Assembly (NCBI RefSeq): GCF_900104955.1
Contig: NZ_FNSI01000001.1
Coordinates: 1,894,001 to 1,958,000 of the forward strand
Source: Beijerinckia sp. 28-YEA-48
Lineage (GTDB): Bacteria > Pseudomonadota > Alphaproteobacteria > Rhizobiales > Beijerinckiaceae
DNA length: 64,000 nucleotides
Direction of reading: 5' to 3'
Part shown: positions 41,420 to 50,119 of the stretch, piece after piece
How the letters are laid out: every line of letters starts with the position of its first letter
Position numbering within the stretch: position 1 is the first letter of the stretch
Program-made: the position numbers and the translations under genes
Notes under the pieces: model-generated
What the model was told of the DNA's origin: nothing
What the model saw: only the letters and a program-made list of their open reading frames with translations
The model's database searches: none

Positions 41420-41806
41420 TCATGGCGCAGCGATAAGGGCGGCTGCCACTTTGCGGCGCTCGCCGAGCAAGATGTTGTAGGTCGAAACCGCATGGCCCGT
41501 CGCCATCGGATCGAAGCGCAGGCCGCGAGCGCGCAGCGCTTGGCGGATCGCCGGCGGCAGCGGCACCAGCGAACGGCCGGTGCCGATCAGCAGCAGTTCG
41601 ACTGTCTCCTTCGGCGCGTCAAACACAGGCCGTAAACTGGCGATATCAAGCTCTGAGATGTCATTCACCGTCCAGGCGTGAATGCCTACAGGCGTCGCGA
41701 TGATGGAGCCGCGATGCGACATGCCGGCGAACTGAAAGCCGCCGGCGCCATAGCCATCTATGATGGCCTCACCCGGGAAGAATCCTTCGTATCGCTGCGT
41801 ATTCAT
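41420..41806 (-). CDS. Mth938-like (DUF498, NDUFAF3-type) protein
   Basis: This 128-residue protein matches the Mth938 domain: IDGYGAGGFQFAG, IHAWTVNDISEL, ELLLIGTGRSLVPLPPAIR and FDPMATGHAVSTYNILLGE. The human relative NDUFAF3 helps build complex I. GGAGG precedes the ATG at 41806. It lies 64 bp after secF and is followed by the NDUFAF6-like gene, probably in one transcript with secDF. Confidence 0.9.
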   Translation of the reverse strand: MNTQRYEGFFPGEAIIDGYGAGGFQFAGMSHRGSIIATPVGIHAWTVNDISELDIASLRPVFDAPKETVELLLIGTGRSLVPLPPAIRQALRARGLRFDPMATGHAVSTYNILLGERRKVAAALIAAP

Positions 41807-41870
41807 GCAGACCTCCCGCAGCCGAACGCGCTCAAGCGCGCTCCGGACAAATCGCGTTCCGCAATTTGCC

Positions 41871-42800
41871 CTAGGGTGTGGTCGCCGGCTGCTTGATGTC
41901 GGCCGCGTGGCCCGGCGCGCCAAGATAGATCAGGATCGGCGAGCAGATGAAGATCGACGAATAGGTTGCCACCAGCACGCCCCACATCATGGCGAGCGAG
42001 AAGGACTGGATGACGTGACCGCCGAAGAACACCAGGGCGAGCAGCGCCAGCAAAGTGGTCGTCGCCGTCATGATCGTGCGCGACAGAACCGCGTTGATCG
42101 ACATATCGATGATCTCGGCCATGGTGGAGCGGCGATATTTCTTCATTATCTCACGAATACGGTCGAGCACGACGACGGTTTCGTTGAGAGATAGACCGAC
42201 CACCGTCAGAATCGCGGCGATAGAAGTGATGTTGAATTCAAGCCGCGTGACGGCGAAGAAGCCGACCGTCAGCAACAAATCGTGCATGGTCGCGATCACG
42301 GCCGCGACCGCGAGCTGCCATTCATAGCGGAACCAGAGATAGATCAGAACAGCAACGACGGACAGCACAACGCCAAGCGTTCCCGACTGAACGAGTTCAC
42401 CGGACACGCGCGGGCCTACCACTTCCGTGCGGCGGAACTCATAAGCATCGCCAAGCGAGGCACGGACCTTGTCGACAGCGTCGCGCTGGCCCTGATCGCC
42501 GCCGGGCTGCAGGCGCAGACGCAAGGTCGCATCCTGGCCATCACCGAAGGCCTGAACCTCGACTTCGCCGAGGTTCAGCTTGTCGCCAAGCTGGCGCAAC
42601 TGCGACAGGTCCATCTGCCCCGACTTGGCGCGCAGCTCCAGCATGGTGCCACCGGAGAAGTCGATGCCGAAGTTAAGGCCGACCGTGAGAAAGGCGACGA
42701 CCGACAGGATCGACATCAGCGCGGAGAATGGATAGCTCAGGCGCCGCAGGCGCATGAAGCCAAAATGCATGTTGTCGGGGGCGAGACGGAATCGGAACAT
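41871..42800 (-). CDS. secF: Protein-export membrane protein SecF
   Basis: This 309-residue inner-membrane protein has six expected membrane segments, the N-terminal SecF signature (GLNFGIDFSGGTMLE), a periplasmic domain, and the C-terminal conserved NETVVVLDRIRE motif. With SecD and YajC it uses the proton motive force to pull exported proteins through SecYEG. It starts 17 bp after secD. Confidence 0.96.
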   Translation of the reverse strand: MFRFRLAPDNMHFGFMRLRRLSYPFSALMSILSVVAFLTVGLNFGIDFSGGTMLELRAKSGQMDLSQLRQLGDKLNLGEVEVQAFGDGQDATLRLRLQPGGDQGQRDAVDKVRASLGDAYEFRRTEVVGPRVSGELVQSGTLGVVLSVVAVLIYLWFRYEWQLAVAAVIATMHDLLLTVGFFAVTRLEFNITSIAAILTVVGLSLNETVVVLDRIREIMKKYRRSTMAEIIDMSINAVLSRTIMTATTTLLALLALVFFGGHVIQSFSLAMMWGVLVATYSSIFICSPILIYLGAPGHAADIKQPATTP

Positions 42801-42817
42801 GTGCGCCTTCTAAAAAA

Positions 42818-44443
42818 CTAGATCGGAATACTGGTCGGCCGTTTCCAGCGGTACCACAGCGCGATCATCATGCGGGTCATCGTCACGGCGGTGACGACGG
42901 ACGTAATAATGCCGAGGCCGAGCGACACGGCGAAGCCGCGCACGGGTCCCGACCCCAGGAAGTACAGGATCACGGCGGCCACCATCATCGTCGAGTTGGA
43001 GTCGATGATCGTGGCGAAAGCGCGATTAAAGCCAGCATCAAGAGCCGAAATGATGGAACGGCCGGATCGCGATTCTTCGCGAATGCGCTCGTAGATGAGC
43101 ACGTTGGCATCCACCGCCATGCCGATGGTGAGCACGATGCCGGCGATGCCGGGCAGCGTGAGCGTTGCCTGCAACAGGATCAGGCCGGCGAAAATCATGC
43201 CTATATGGATGGTCAGCGCCAGATCGGCGAAGATCCCGAACAGGCCATAGGTCATCAACATATAAACAATGACGAGGGCGGCGGCGACATAGGCGGCGCG
43301 CTTGCCGGCGTCGATCGAATCCTGACCGAGGCCCGGACCGACGGTGCGTTCTTCGACCACGGTGAGCTTGGCCGGCAGAGCGCCGGCCCGCAGCAGGATC
43401 GCCAGGTCGTTGGCCTGCTGCACGGTGAAGCGGCCGGAGATCTGGCCGGAACCACCGGTGATGGCGGTAAGAATGCGCGGCGCCGAGATCACCTTATTGT
43501 CGAGGACGATGGCGAACGGCTTGCCGACATTCTGGCTCGTCACCTCGCCGAAGCGCTGGCCGCCACGAATGTTGAAACGGAAGTTCACCACCGGCTCGCC
43601 ATTGCGCGAGTCGAAGCCAGGCTGCGCGTCGGTGAGGTCTTCACCCTGCACCATGATGCGCTTTTCGACCGGATAGGTGGCGACAACCCGCTCGCTCTTA
43701 CCGTCAGGCGTGCGCTCATATTCATTGAGCATGTCGACGTCGCCTGGATTGTAGCCAGGGTCGGCAACGAGACGGAATTCCAGCTTCGCCTGCGCCCCGA
43801 GCAAGCCGATCAGTCGGCTCGTATCCTGCAAGCCCGGCACCTGCACGAGCACACGGTCAGCGCCTTGACGCTGGATGTTCGGTTCGGTGGTGCCACCGAA
43901 GTCGACGCGGCGACGGATGACTTCGATCGTCTGGTCGACAGCGCGGCGAATGCGCTCCTGCGTGCCCGCTTCCGTCATCGACAGAACGATCTGGCCATCG
44001 GAATTATCGCGAACGTCGAAAGCCGGCGGCGTAGCCAGGCCCAGCGCGTTGACACCCGCCGGCTGCGCCTGCTGGCGCAGCTTCGTCAGAACGCGAGCGC
44101 GTTCGGCCGGGTCGTTGACGCGCAATTGAACCGTACGACCGGAAACGGCGACTGATCCGGCCAGGCTGCGCACGCGCTCCTCGCGGAGGATGCGGCGCAC
44201 GTCATCGCGCAGATTTTCAAGCTGCGTCTTCAGGATGTCGTTCGAATCAACCTCGAATACGACATGCGCCCCGCCCTGCAGATCGAGGCCGAGCACGATG
44301 CCCTGGAACGGCACCCATTTGGGGAGGTGCTTGGCGTATTCGTCACGCGTCTCCTTGCTGAGGAAGCTCGGCGCGATGATGAGGAACGTCAGCACGGTCA
44401 ACAGAATGACCGAAGCAACTTTCCAGCGGGAGAAGCGAAGCAT
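42818..44443 (-). CDS. secD: Protein-export membrane protein SecD
   Basis: This 541-residue protein has a first membrane helix (ASVILLTVLTFLIIAPSFL), the D1 motif GLDLQGGAHVVFEV, a long periplasmic P1 domain (residues about 50-370, including RRVDFGGTTEPNIQRQG), and five C-terminal membrane helices with D5 motif GMAVDANVLIYERIREE. It is normal length for the family. The upstream neighbour at 44482-45501 is a truncated copy of it. Confidence 0.96.
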   Translation of the reverse strand: MLRFSRWKVASVILLTVLTFLIIAPSFLSKETRDEYAKHLPKWVPFQGIVLGLDLQGGAHVVFEVDSNDILKTQLENLRDDVRRILREERVRSLAGSVAVSGRTVQLRVNDPAERARVLTKLRQQAQPAGVNALGLATPPAFDVRDNSDGQIVLSMTEAGTQERIRRAVDQTIEVIRRRVDFGGTTEPNIQRQGADRVLVQVPGLQDTSRLIGLLGAQAKLEFRLVADPGYNPGDVDMLNEYERTPDGKSERVVATYPVEKRIMVQGEDLTDAQPGFDSRNGEPVVNFRFNIRGGQRFGEVTSQNVGKPFAIVLDNKVISAPRILTAITGGSGQISGRFTVQQANDLAILLRAGALPAKLTVVEERTVGPGLGQDSIDAGKRAAYVAAALVIVYMLMTYGLFGIFADLALTIHIGMIFAGLILLQATLTLPGIAGIVLTIGMAVDANVLIYERIREESRSGRSIISALDAGFNRAFATIIDSNSTMMVAAVILYFLGSGPVRGFAVSLGLGIITSVVTAVTMTRMMIALWYRWKRPTSIPI

Positions 44444-44481
44444 ATTTTCCTGTTCCGGTTAGATACGGGCCTGCGCCCCGG

Positions 44482-45501
44482 TCATTCCTCGACCACGGTA
44501 AGTTTAGCCGGCAAAGCTCCAGCACGCAGCAAGATCGCCAGATCGTTGGCCTGCTGCACGGTGAAGCGGCCGGAAATCTGGCCAGAGCCGCTTGTGATGG
44601 CAGTGAGAATGCGTGGGGCCGAAATTACCTTGTTGTCGAGCACCATAACAAAGGGCCTCCCGACATTCTGACTCGTCACTTCACTCAAGCGCTGACCGCC
44701 ACGAGTGTTGAAACGAAAGTTCACCACCGGCTCGCCATTGCCTGAGTCGAAGCCCTGCTGCGCATCGACAAGGTCTTCGCCCTGCACCATCACAAGCTTC
44801 TCGACTGGATAGGTGGTGACGATACGCTCGCCCTTGCCGTCCGGCGTTCGCTCATACTCATTGAGCATGTCAACGTCGGCAGGCTTGTAACCGGGAGTGG
44901 CGACAAGGCGGAATTCGAGCTTCGCCTGCATGCCGAGCAGATCAATCAGACGCTTGGTGTCCGGCACGCCAGGCACCTGCACCAGGATGCGGTTAACGCC
45001 CTGACGTTCGATGTTCGGCTTCCGCATTTCGCCGGTGCCGGCACGAAGGTAGATGACTTCAATGCTCCGCTCGGCAGCGCGACGGATAAGTTCCTGAGTG
45101 CTCGCTTCGGTCACTGCCACAACGACCTGACCGTCGGCATCCTCTCGAACGTCAGGCGTCGGCAGCGCTTCAGCCTTCGCTTTGTCACCGTCGGTCGGCA
45201 ATGGCTGCTGACTCAGCTTCGTCCGGACACGGGCCCGCTCACTTGGATCGTTGATGCGAAACTGAACCGTGCGGCCAGAAACCGTGAGCGGTCCGGCGAG
45301 ACTGCGCACACGCTGCTCACGCAAAATCCGGCCTATGTCGCTTTTCAATTGCTCAAGTTGGCCGCGCAGCACATCGTTGGAATCAACTTCGAATACCACC
45401 CGTGCCCCCGCCTTCGGGTCGAGCCCGAGAGCGATTTGAGGAAGCGTCAGCACGGTCAGTAGAATGACCGAGGCGACCTTCCGGCGGGAGAAGCGAAGCA
45501 T
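44482..45501 (-). CDS. Truncated SecD paralogue (periplasmic domain only)
   Basis: This 339-residue protein copies SecD from the N-terminus (MLRFSRRKVASVILLTVLTL) to the sequence LTVVEE and then stops, lacking all five C-terminal helices. About 30 residues after the first helix are lost, so the helix runs straight into GLDPKAGARVVFE. The last third (GQISGRFTVQQANDLAILLR onward) is almost unchanged from SecD, while the middle has drifted; the RRVDFGGTTEPN motif is YLRAGTGEMRKPN. It may be a signal-anchored or secreted SecD P1 domain, or an inactive relic that has kept its frame. The duplicated start and end, with the same CTGTTCCGGTTAGATACGGG leader at 44453 and 45511, show a tandem duplication. 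Confidence 0.75.
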   Translation of the reverse strand: MLRFSRRKVASVILLTVLTLPQIALGLDPKAGARVVFEVDSNDVLRGQLEQLKSDIGRILREQRVRSLAGPLTVSGRTVQFRINDPSERARVRTKLSQQPLPTDGDKAKAEALPTPDVREDADGQVVVAVTEASTQELIRRAAERSIEVIYLRAGTGEMRKPNIERQGVNRILVQVPGVPDTKRLIDLLGMQAKLEFRLVATPGYKPADVDMLNEYERTPDGKGERIVTTYPVEKLVMVQGEDLVDAQQGFDSGNGEPVVNFRFNTRGGQRLSEVTSQNVGRPFVMVLDNKVISAPRILTAITSGSGQISGRFTVQQANDLAILLRAGALPAKLTVVEE

Positions 45502-45539
45502 ATTTTCCTGTTCCGGTTAGATACGGGCCTGCGCCTCGG

Positions 45540-45872
45540 TTATTCCTTAACCGGCTCGCCCTTGGCGCGCACTTCGGCAATCATCGAACGGACCATGCGG
45601 ACGCGGGTGTCGGGCGCCAATTCGACTTCGATTTCACTGTCATCGATCACTTTCGTAACCTTGGTGATGAAACCGGCCGAGGTGATGACCGTGTCGCCGC
45701 GGCGCACATTCTTGATCATCTCCTGATGGGCCTTCTGGCGCTTCTGCTGCGGGCGCAGGATCAGGAAATACATGATGACCAGGATGATGGCGAAGGGCGC
45801 CAACTGGGCGATCATGTCGAACTGGCCGGAGCCGCCGAGAGCCTGGGCATAGGCCGGAGTGATAAAAGACAT
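45540..45872 (-). CDS. yajC: Preprotein translocase subunit YajC
   Basis: This 110-residue inner-membrane protein has one helix (LAPFAIILVIMYFLILRPQQKR) followed by the cytoplasmic YajC domain with RRGDTVITSAGFITKV. It associates with SecDF. The ATG at 45872 (MSFITPAYAQ) is chosen; the TTG at 45881 is upstream. Confidence 0.94.
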   Translation of the reverse strand: MSFITPAYAQALGGSGQFDMIAQLAPFAIILVIMYFLILRPQQKRQKAHQEMIKNVRRGDTVITSAGFITKVTKVIDDSEIEVELAPDTRVRMVRSMIAEVRAKGEPVKE

Positions 45873-46087
45873 CGGAAACAAGGCTCCATCGAGCTAGGCG
45901 GGCACCGGCGCGAAGCGGCCGGTCATTCGGCGCGGAATATAGCGGCCATCGCCCGTAAAGCAATGCCGGCTCTGCGCTTTCCGAACCCCTCAAATGCCTG
46001 TTTCGGCATGGACCTGCCTCATTTCGCAAGCTAAACCGCGCCATCGCCAAAGAAGCTGACTTGCAGGCGCACCACCGGACGGGGCCA

Positions 46088-46966
46088 ATGAGCAATTCTA
46101 CTGATCGGGAAACACTGTTACCGCTATTGGAGCGGATCGCCGGGGCGCTGGAGCGCCTCGCCCCCAAATCGCAGGATCGGCCCGATCTCGACGCCGCCGA
46201 CGCCTTTGTCTGGCATGCCTCCGGCCATGTGTTGCAGCCGGTTAAGAAGGTCAATCGGGTCGAAATGGCCCTGCTCAAGGGCGTCGATCGGGTTCGCGAT
46301 CAGCTTTTCGAGAATACGCTACGTTTCGCCCAGGGCCTGCCGGCCAACAACGCCCTACTCTGGGGCGCTCGCGGCATGGGCAAATCGTCGCTGGTGAAAG
46401 CCATCCATGCGCAGATCAATCGCGAACGGCCCGCCGGCACCCACGCACTCAAGCTGGTGGAAATCCATCGCGAGGATATCGAGAGCCTGCCGGCGCTGAT
46501 GAACATCGTGCGCCAGTCGCCGCAGCAGTTCATCGTCTTCTGCGACGACCTGTCGTTCGACACCGACGACACCTCTTACAAATCGCTGAAAGCGGTGCTC
46601 GAAGGCGGCATCGAAGGACGGCCGGACAATGTGGTGTTTTACGCCACCTCCAACCGCCGGCACCTTTTACCCCGCGACATGATGGAGAACGAGCGCTCGA
46701 CCGCGATCAATCCGCATGAAGCGGTGGAAGAGAAAGTCTCGCTGTCGGATCGTTTCGGCCTGTGGCTCGGCTTTCACAAGTGCAGCCAAGACGACTATCT
46801 CGACATGGTGTTCGGCTATGCCAAATACTTCGAGCTTGATTATCCGGCCGAAACCATGCGCGCCGAGGCGCTGGAATGGGCGACGACGCGCGGCGCCCGC
46901 TCCGGCCGCACGGCCTGGCAATATATTCAGGATCTCGCTGGCCGCATGGGCAAGAAGACCAACTAA
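46088..46966 (+). CDS. DUF815 ATPase
   Basis: This 292-residue protein is a AAA-like ATPase of the DUF815 family: Walker A GARGMGKSSL near residue 95, Walker B FIVFCDDLSFD near residue 155, and sensor-like FYATSNRRHLLPRDMM. Its cellular role is unsettled; the gene commonly lies beside yajC-secDF in alphaproteobacteria, divergently here. The start at 46088 (MSNSTD) is preferred over 46061. Its stop overlaps the convergent TetR gene by 4 bp. Confidence 0.9.
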   Translation: MSNSTDRETLLPLLERIAGALERLAPKSQDRPDLDAADAFVWHASGHVLQPVKKVNRVEMALLKGVDRVRDQLFENTLRFAQGLPANNALLWGARGMGKSSLVKAIHAQINRERPAGTHALKLVEIHREDIESLPALMNIVRQSPQQFIVFCDDLSFDTDDTSYKSLKAVLEGGIEGRPDNVVFYATSNRRHLLPRDMMENERSTAINPHEAVEEKVSLSDRFGLWLGFHKCSQDDYLDMVFGYAKYFELDYPAETMRAEALEWATTRGARSGRTAWQYIQDLAGRMGKKTN

Positions 46967-47601
46967 GACGGTTTGCGGGCGCCATAGGCGGACAGAAAAA
47001 TGCGGACGGCTTCCTTCGCGTGGCCTTCCATCGCGTCCGCCTGTGGTATCGCATCGTCGCCCAGCAGCATGGCATCGTTGGTCATCGCTGCCATGACCAG
47101 CCAGTTGAAGAACGAAGCCGCCGCAGGGGCATCATCGATTTTGAGATCGCCGCTCGCCTGATAACGGGTGAAGGACTGTACGAGCCGATTGATGGAGCGC
47201 ATCGGTCCGCGTTCGTGCAGTGCCCGGCCAAGCTCGGGAAAACGCCCCGCCTCCGCGATCACCAATCGTCGCAGTTGCAGCAGCCGGGGCGTTACGACGA
47301 TCGAAAGCTGTCGGGTGGCGAAATCGAGAAGGAATTGCTCGATCGGGACGTCGGCGGCCGGATCAGAGACCTGTTCCTGTAATTCGTCGCCGGCCCGGCC
47401 GGTCATGCCGCGAACGATATCGAGAAACAGCGCCTCCTTGCTCTGGAAATGCGCATAGACGGTCTGTTTCGACACGTTCGCTGCCGCTGCGATCTCGTCC
47501 ATGCTGGTGCCGAGGAAGCCTTGCCGGAGAAACAACTCAGCCGCTGCTGCGATGATCGCGCGATGCGTCCGCTCGATGCGTGAAATCGCAACTTTGTTCA
47601 T
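46963..47601 (-). CDS. TetR-family regulator
   Basis: This 212-residue repressor has a TetR helix-turn-helix (ELFLRQGFLGTSMDEIAAAA, then VSKQTVYAHFQSKEALF) and an all-helical C-terminal ligand domain of the TetR_C_33/AcrR style. It is divergent from the GFA gene at 47698, whose promoter gap (47602-47697) contains a short dyad GGACGGTCC (47660-47668), a reasonable operator. Likely ligand and targets unknown. Confidence 0.88.
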   Translation of the reverse strand: MNKVAISRIERTHRAIIAAAAELFLRQGFLGTSMDEIAAAANVSKQTVYAHFQSKEALFLDIVRGMTGRAGDELQEQVSDPAADVPIEQFLLDFATRQLSIVVTPRLLQLRRLVIAEAGRFPELGRALHERGPMRSINRLVQSFTRYQASGDLKIDDAPAAASFFNWLVMAAMTNDAMLLGDDAIPQADAMEGHAKEAVRIFLSAYGARKPS

Positions 47602-47697
47602 GCTCGCCCTACTCTGTGGGCCTTGAGACTACACGCTGCCGATTGACTTATCAAACTGGACGGTCCAGTCTAATTCAAGAGCACCTCAGAGGACGAG

Positions 47698-48249
47698 ATG
47701 GCTACTTATCAAACACGGCTTCGCACAGCGGCTTGCACCTGCGGTCAGGTCGCCTTTGAAACCAGCGGCGAGCCGATCGTCACCGCGACCTGCTATTGCA
47801 CGAGCTGCCAGACCGCCGGCCAGCGTCTGGAAGCTCGTCCCAGCGCGCCTCCGCTTCTCGATGCTGATGGGGGCACCCCTTTCGTGTTGTTCCGCAAGGA
47901 TCGGATCCGCTGTCTGCGCGGCCAAGCCCATTTGCGGGAACATCGGTTGGCCCCGACGTCCAAGACACGGCGCGTAATCGCCAGTTGCTGCAACACGCCG
48001 ATGTTCCTGGAATTCAGCGGCGGCCATTGGCTGTCGATTTACAAAGACCGCTTTCCAAAGGCCGAACAGCCGGCGCTTGAAATGCGGACCATGACGCGGG
48101 ATCGCCGGCCCGCCGTCGCGTTCACCGATGGGCTGCCCAGCTACAAAACCCATTCCGGCCGGTTCATGTGGAAGCTGCTTACGGCCTGGGCGGCCATGGG
48201 CTTCCGGGCGCCGAAGATCAACTATGTGAACGGCACGATCGATCCCTGA
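47698..48249 (+). CDS. GFA/CENP-V-type zinc-binding protein
   Basis: This 183-residue protein has the zinc cysteines of the GFA (glutathione-dependent formaldehyde-activating) family: ACTCGQVAF, CYCTSCQTAG and ASCCNTPMF. The rest is divergent and slightly long. Some members handle glutathione adducts, most have no known role. It is divergent from the TetR gene and may be its target. Confidence 0.75.
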   Translation: MATYQTRLRTAACTCGQVAFETSGEPIVTATCYCTSCQTAGQRLEARPSAPPLLDADGGTPFVLFRKDRIRCLRGQAHLREHRLAPTSKTRRVIASCCNTPMFLEFSGGHWLSIYKDRFPKAEQPALEMRTMTRDRRPAVAFTDGLPSYKTHSGRFMWKLLTAWAAMGFRAPKINYVNGTIDP

Positions 48250-48271
48250 TCCGCGGTGACGGCCTATAGAT

Positions 48272-48313
48272 ATAGTTGCGCAGCACAACCATATTGTTGT
48301 ACAACACAACTAT
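48272..48313 (+). promoter_or_regulatory. Inverted-repeat operator of the MarR-GNAT gene
   Basis: ATAGTTGCGCAGCACAAC (48272-48289) and GTTGTACAACACAACTAT (48296-48313) are reverse complements at 14 of 18 positions, with a 6-base spacer; the second arm also contains the perfect palindrome GTTGTACAAC. It ends 21 bp before the GTG start at 48335 and fits autoregulation by the MarR domain. Confidence 0.6.
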
Positions 48314-48334
48314 ATTGAACAAGAGCCTCCGAAC

Positions 48335-49294
48335 GTGAACACCGATCCATCCTTGGTTGAAGAAATCCGCGCCGTGTCCCGCGCGATGGTGCGCGAGCTG
48401 GGCTTCATGGGCGGCGGCAACTTCGCCGGCACAGATCTGTCGCCCTCCGCCGTGCATGCGCTGATCGAGATTGAGAAGGGCGGTGTCACCGCGCGAGATC
48501 TCGGCACCCGCCTTCGCCTGGAAAAATCGAGCGTCAGCCGCATGCTGCGCAAACTGGTCGAGTCCCGCGACGTGAAGGAGACGGCCGGAGAAGACGATGG
48601 CCGCGTCAAAATCCTGTCCCTGACTCCATCAGGCAAAAAGCAGGTCGCAGCGATTCATGCGTTCGCCCGCGCACAGGTCGCCGATGCGCTTGCGCGGCTC
48701 AAACCCGGCCAGGACCGTACCGTTCTGGAAGGACTGCGCCTTTATACCGATGCACTTGATACGCAAGCGAACGGTGGCACTGCCGCTGCGCCCATCGAAA
48801 TCATAGCGGGTTATCGGCCGGGCCTCATCGCGCGCATCACGCAAATGCACGCGCTCTACTATGCGCGGGAAGTCGGTTTTGGGCAGCGTTTTGAATCGGT
48901 TGTGGCGAGTGGTTTAGCTGATTTCTGCAATCGCTCGGAGAGCCCCCGCAACGCGATCTGGACCGCCGTAAAAGAGGGCCAGATCATCGGCTCGATAGCG
49001 ATCGATGGCGAAGACTTAAATAAAGAAGATCCGGATGCCAACATCGCGCATCTACGCTGGTTCATCGTCGACGACGCAGTGCGCGGCGGTGGCGGCGGCA
49101 GAAAGCTGCTCGCAGCCGCCTTGGCTTTCGTGGATGAAAAGGCTTTCGCCGAAACGCATTTATGGACCTTCAGCGGTCTTTCTGCCGCCCGGCGTCTCTA
49201 CGAAGCGCATGGCTTTGTCTGCGCGGAAGAATGGACCGGCGAGCAATGGGGTAAGGCTGTCCAGGAGCAGCGCTTTGTCAGGCCCCGCCCATGA
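48335..49294 (+). CDS. MarR-HTH/GNAT acetyltransferase fusion
   Basis: This 319-residue protein joins an N-terminal MarR winged helix (VTARDLGTRLRLEKSSVSRM, residues about 45-100) to a C-terminal GNAT acetyltransferase fold (residues about 155-315; the acetyl-CoA loop reads VRGGGGGRKLLAAAL, and the end is FSGLSAARRLYEAHGF). Fusions of this kind are known and may sense acetyl-CoA or acetylate a ligand. The start is GTG 48335. Its stop overlaps the SDR gene by 4 bp (ATGA). Confidence 0.9.
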   Translation: MNTDPSLVEEIRAVSRAMVRELGFMGGGNFAGTDLSPSAVHALIEIEKGGVTARDLGTRLRLEKSSVSRMLRKLVESRDVKETAGEDDGRVKILSLTPSGKKQVAAIHAFARAQVADALARLKPGQDRTVLEGLRLYTDALDTQANGGTAAAPIEIIAGYRPGLIARITQMHALYYAREVGFGQRFESVVASGLADFCNRSESPRNAIWTAVKEGQIIGSIAIDGEDLNKEDPDANIAHLRWFIVDDAVRGGGGGRKLLAAALAFVDEKAFAETHLWTFSGLSAARRLYEAHGFVCAEEWTGEQWGKAVQEQRFVRPRP

Positions 49295-50118
49295 CGAACG
49301 CTGCCTCGCCGAACGCCCCTTCCCTTATGGAGCTTGCCGGCCCCACTCCCGTCCGCGCGCCGGCCAGGCGGCTGAAAGGCCGCGTCTGCCTCGTCACCGG
49401 CGCCACCCGCGGCATCGGCCGCGCCACGGCCTTGTTGATGGCATCGGAAGGTGCGGCGGCCATCGTCGTCACCGGGCGACGGCGCGAGCTGGGCCAGGCT
49501 CTCGCCGAAGATATCCAACGATTGGGCGCGGACAGCCTCTTCGTCACCACGGACGTAAGGCGGGAATCAGACAGTGCCGACATGATCGCGCAGACGATGG
49601 CGCGGTTCGGCCGGCTCGATGCCGTATTCAACAACGCGGGTTTTCAGGAGCGGCGCGCGCCGCTCGTTGAGCAAACCGACGACGTCTACGCTGAGGTCTT
49701 CGATACGAACGTGCGCGCGGTCTTCCACGCCATGCGCCATGAGATCCCAGCACTGCTCGCCTCGGGCGGCGGCACGATCGTCAACAATACGAGCGTCAGC
49801 GGCATGAGGAACCCCAATCCAGGGCTGGCGCTCTACGGGGCGTCCAAGGCGGCGATCATATCCCTGACCCGTGCGGCCGCGATGGAATATGCGCCCTCAC
49901 GCATTCGCATCAACGCGGTCGCGCCAGGTCGCGTCGTCACCGACATGATGCTGCGTTCAGGCATCGCCGACATGCGAACGGTTGCGGCTGGCCTGCCGCT
50001 GCGGCGGATGGGGCATCCGGAGGAAGTTGCCGCCGCCGCCGTCTGGCTGATGTCCGACGAGGCCAGCTACGTGGTCGGACATGTTCTGGCCACCGATGGC
50101 GGCTTTCTCGCCGGGTAG
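49291..50118 (+). CDS. SDR-family NAD(P)-dependent oxidoreductase
   Basis: This 275-residue short-chain dehydrogenase has an N-terminal extension of about 30 residues, then the cofactor motif VTGATRGIGRATAL, NNAGF, the catalytic Ser (NNTSVSG) and YGASKAA (Tyr/Lys), and ends in the FabG-like VVGHVLATDGGFLAG. It reduces or oxidises a hydroxyl/keto group; substrate unknown. It is translationally coupled to the MarR-GNAT regulator. Confidence 0.92.
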   Translation: MTNAASPNAPSLMELAGPTPVRAPARRLKGRVCLVTGATRGIGRATALLMASEGAAAIVVTGRRRELGQALAEDIQRLGADSLFVTTDVRRESDSADMIAQTMARFGRLDAVFNNAGFQERRAPLVEQTDDVYAEVFDTNVRAVFHAMRHEIPALLASGGGTIVNNTSVSGMRNPNPGLALYGASKAAIISLTRAAAMEYAPSRIRINAVAPGRVVTDMMLRSGIADMRTVAAGLPLRRMGHPEEVAAAAVWLMSDEASYVVGHVLATDGGFLAG

Positions 50119-50119
50119 C

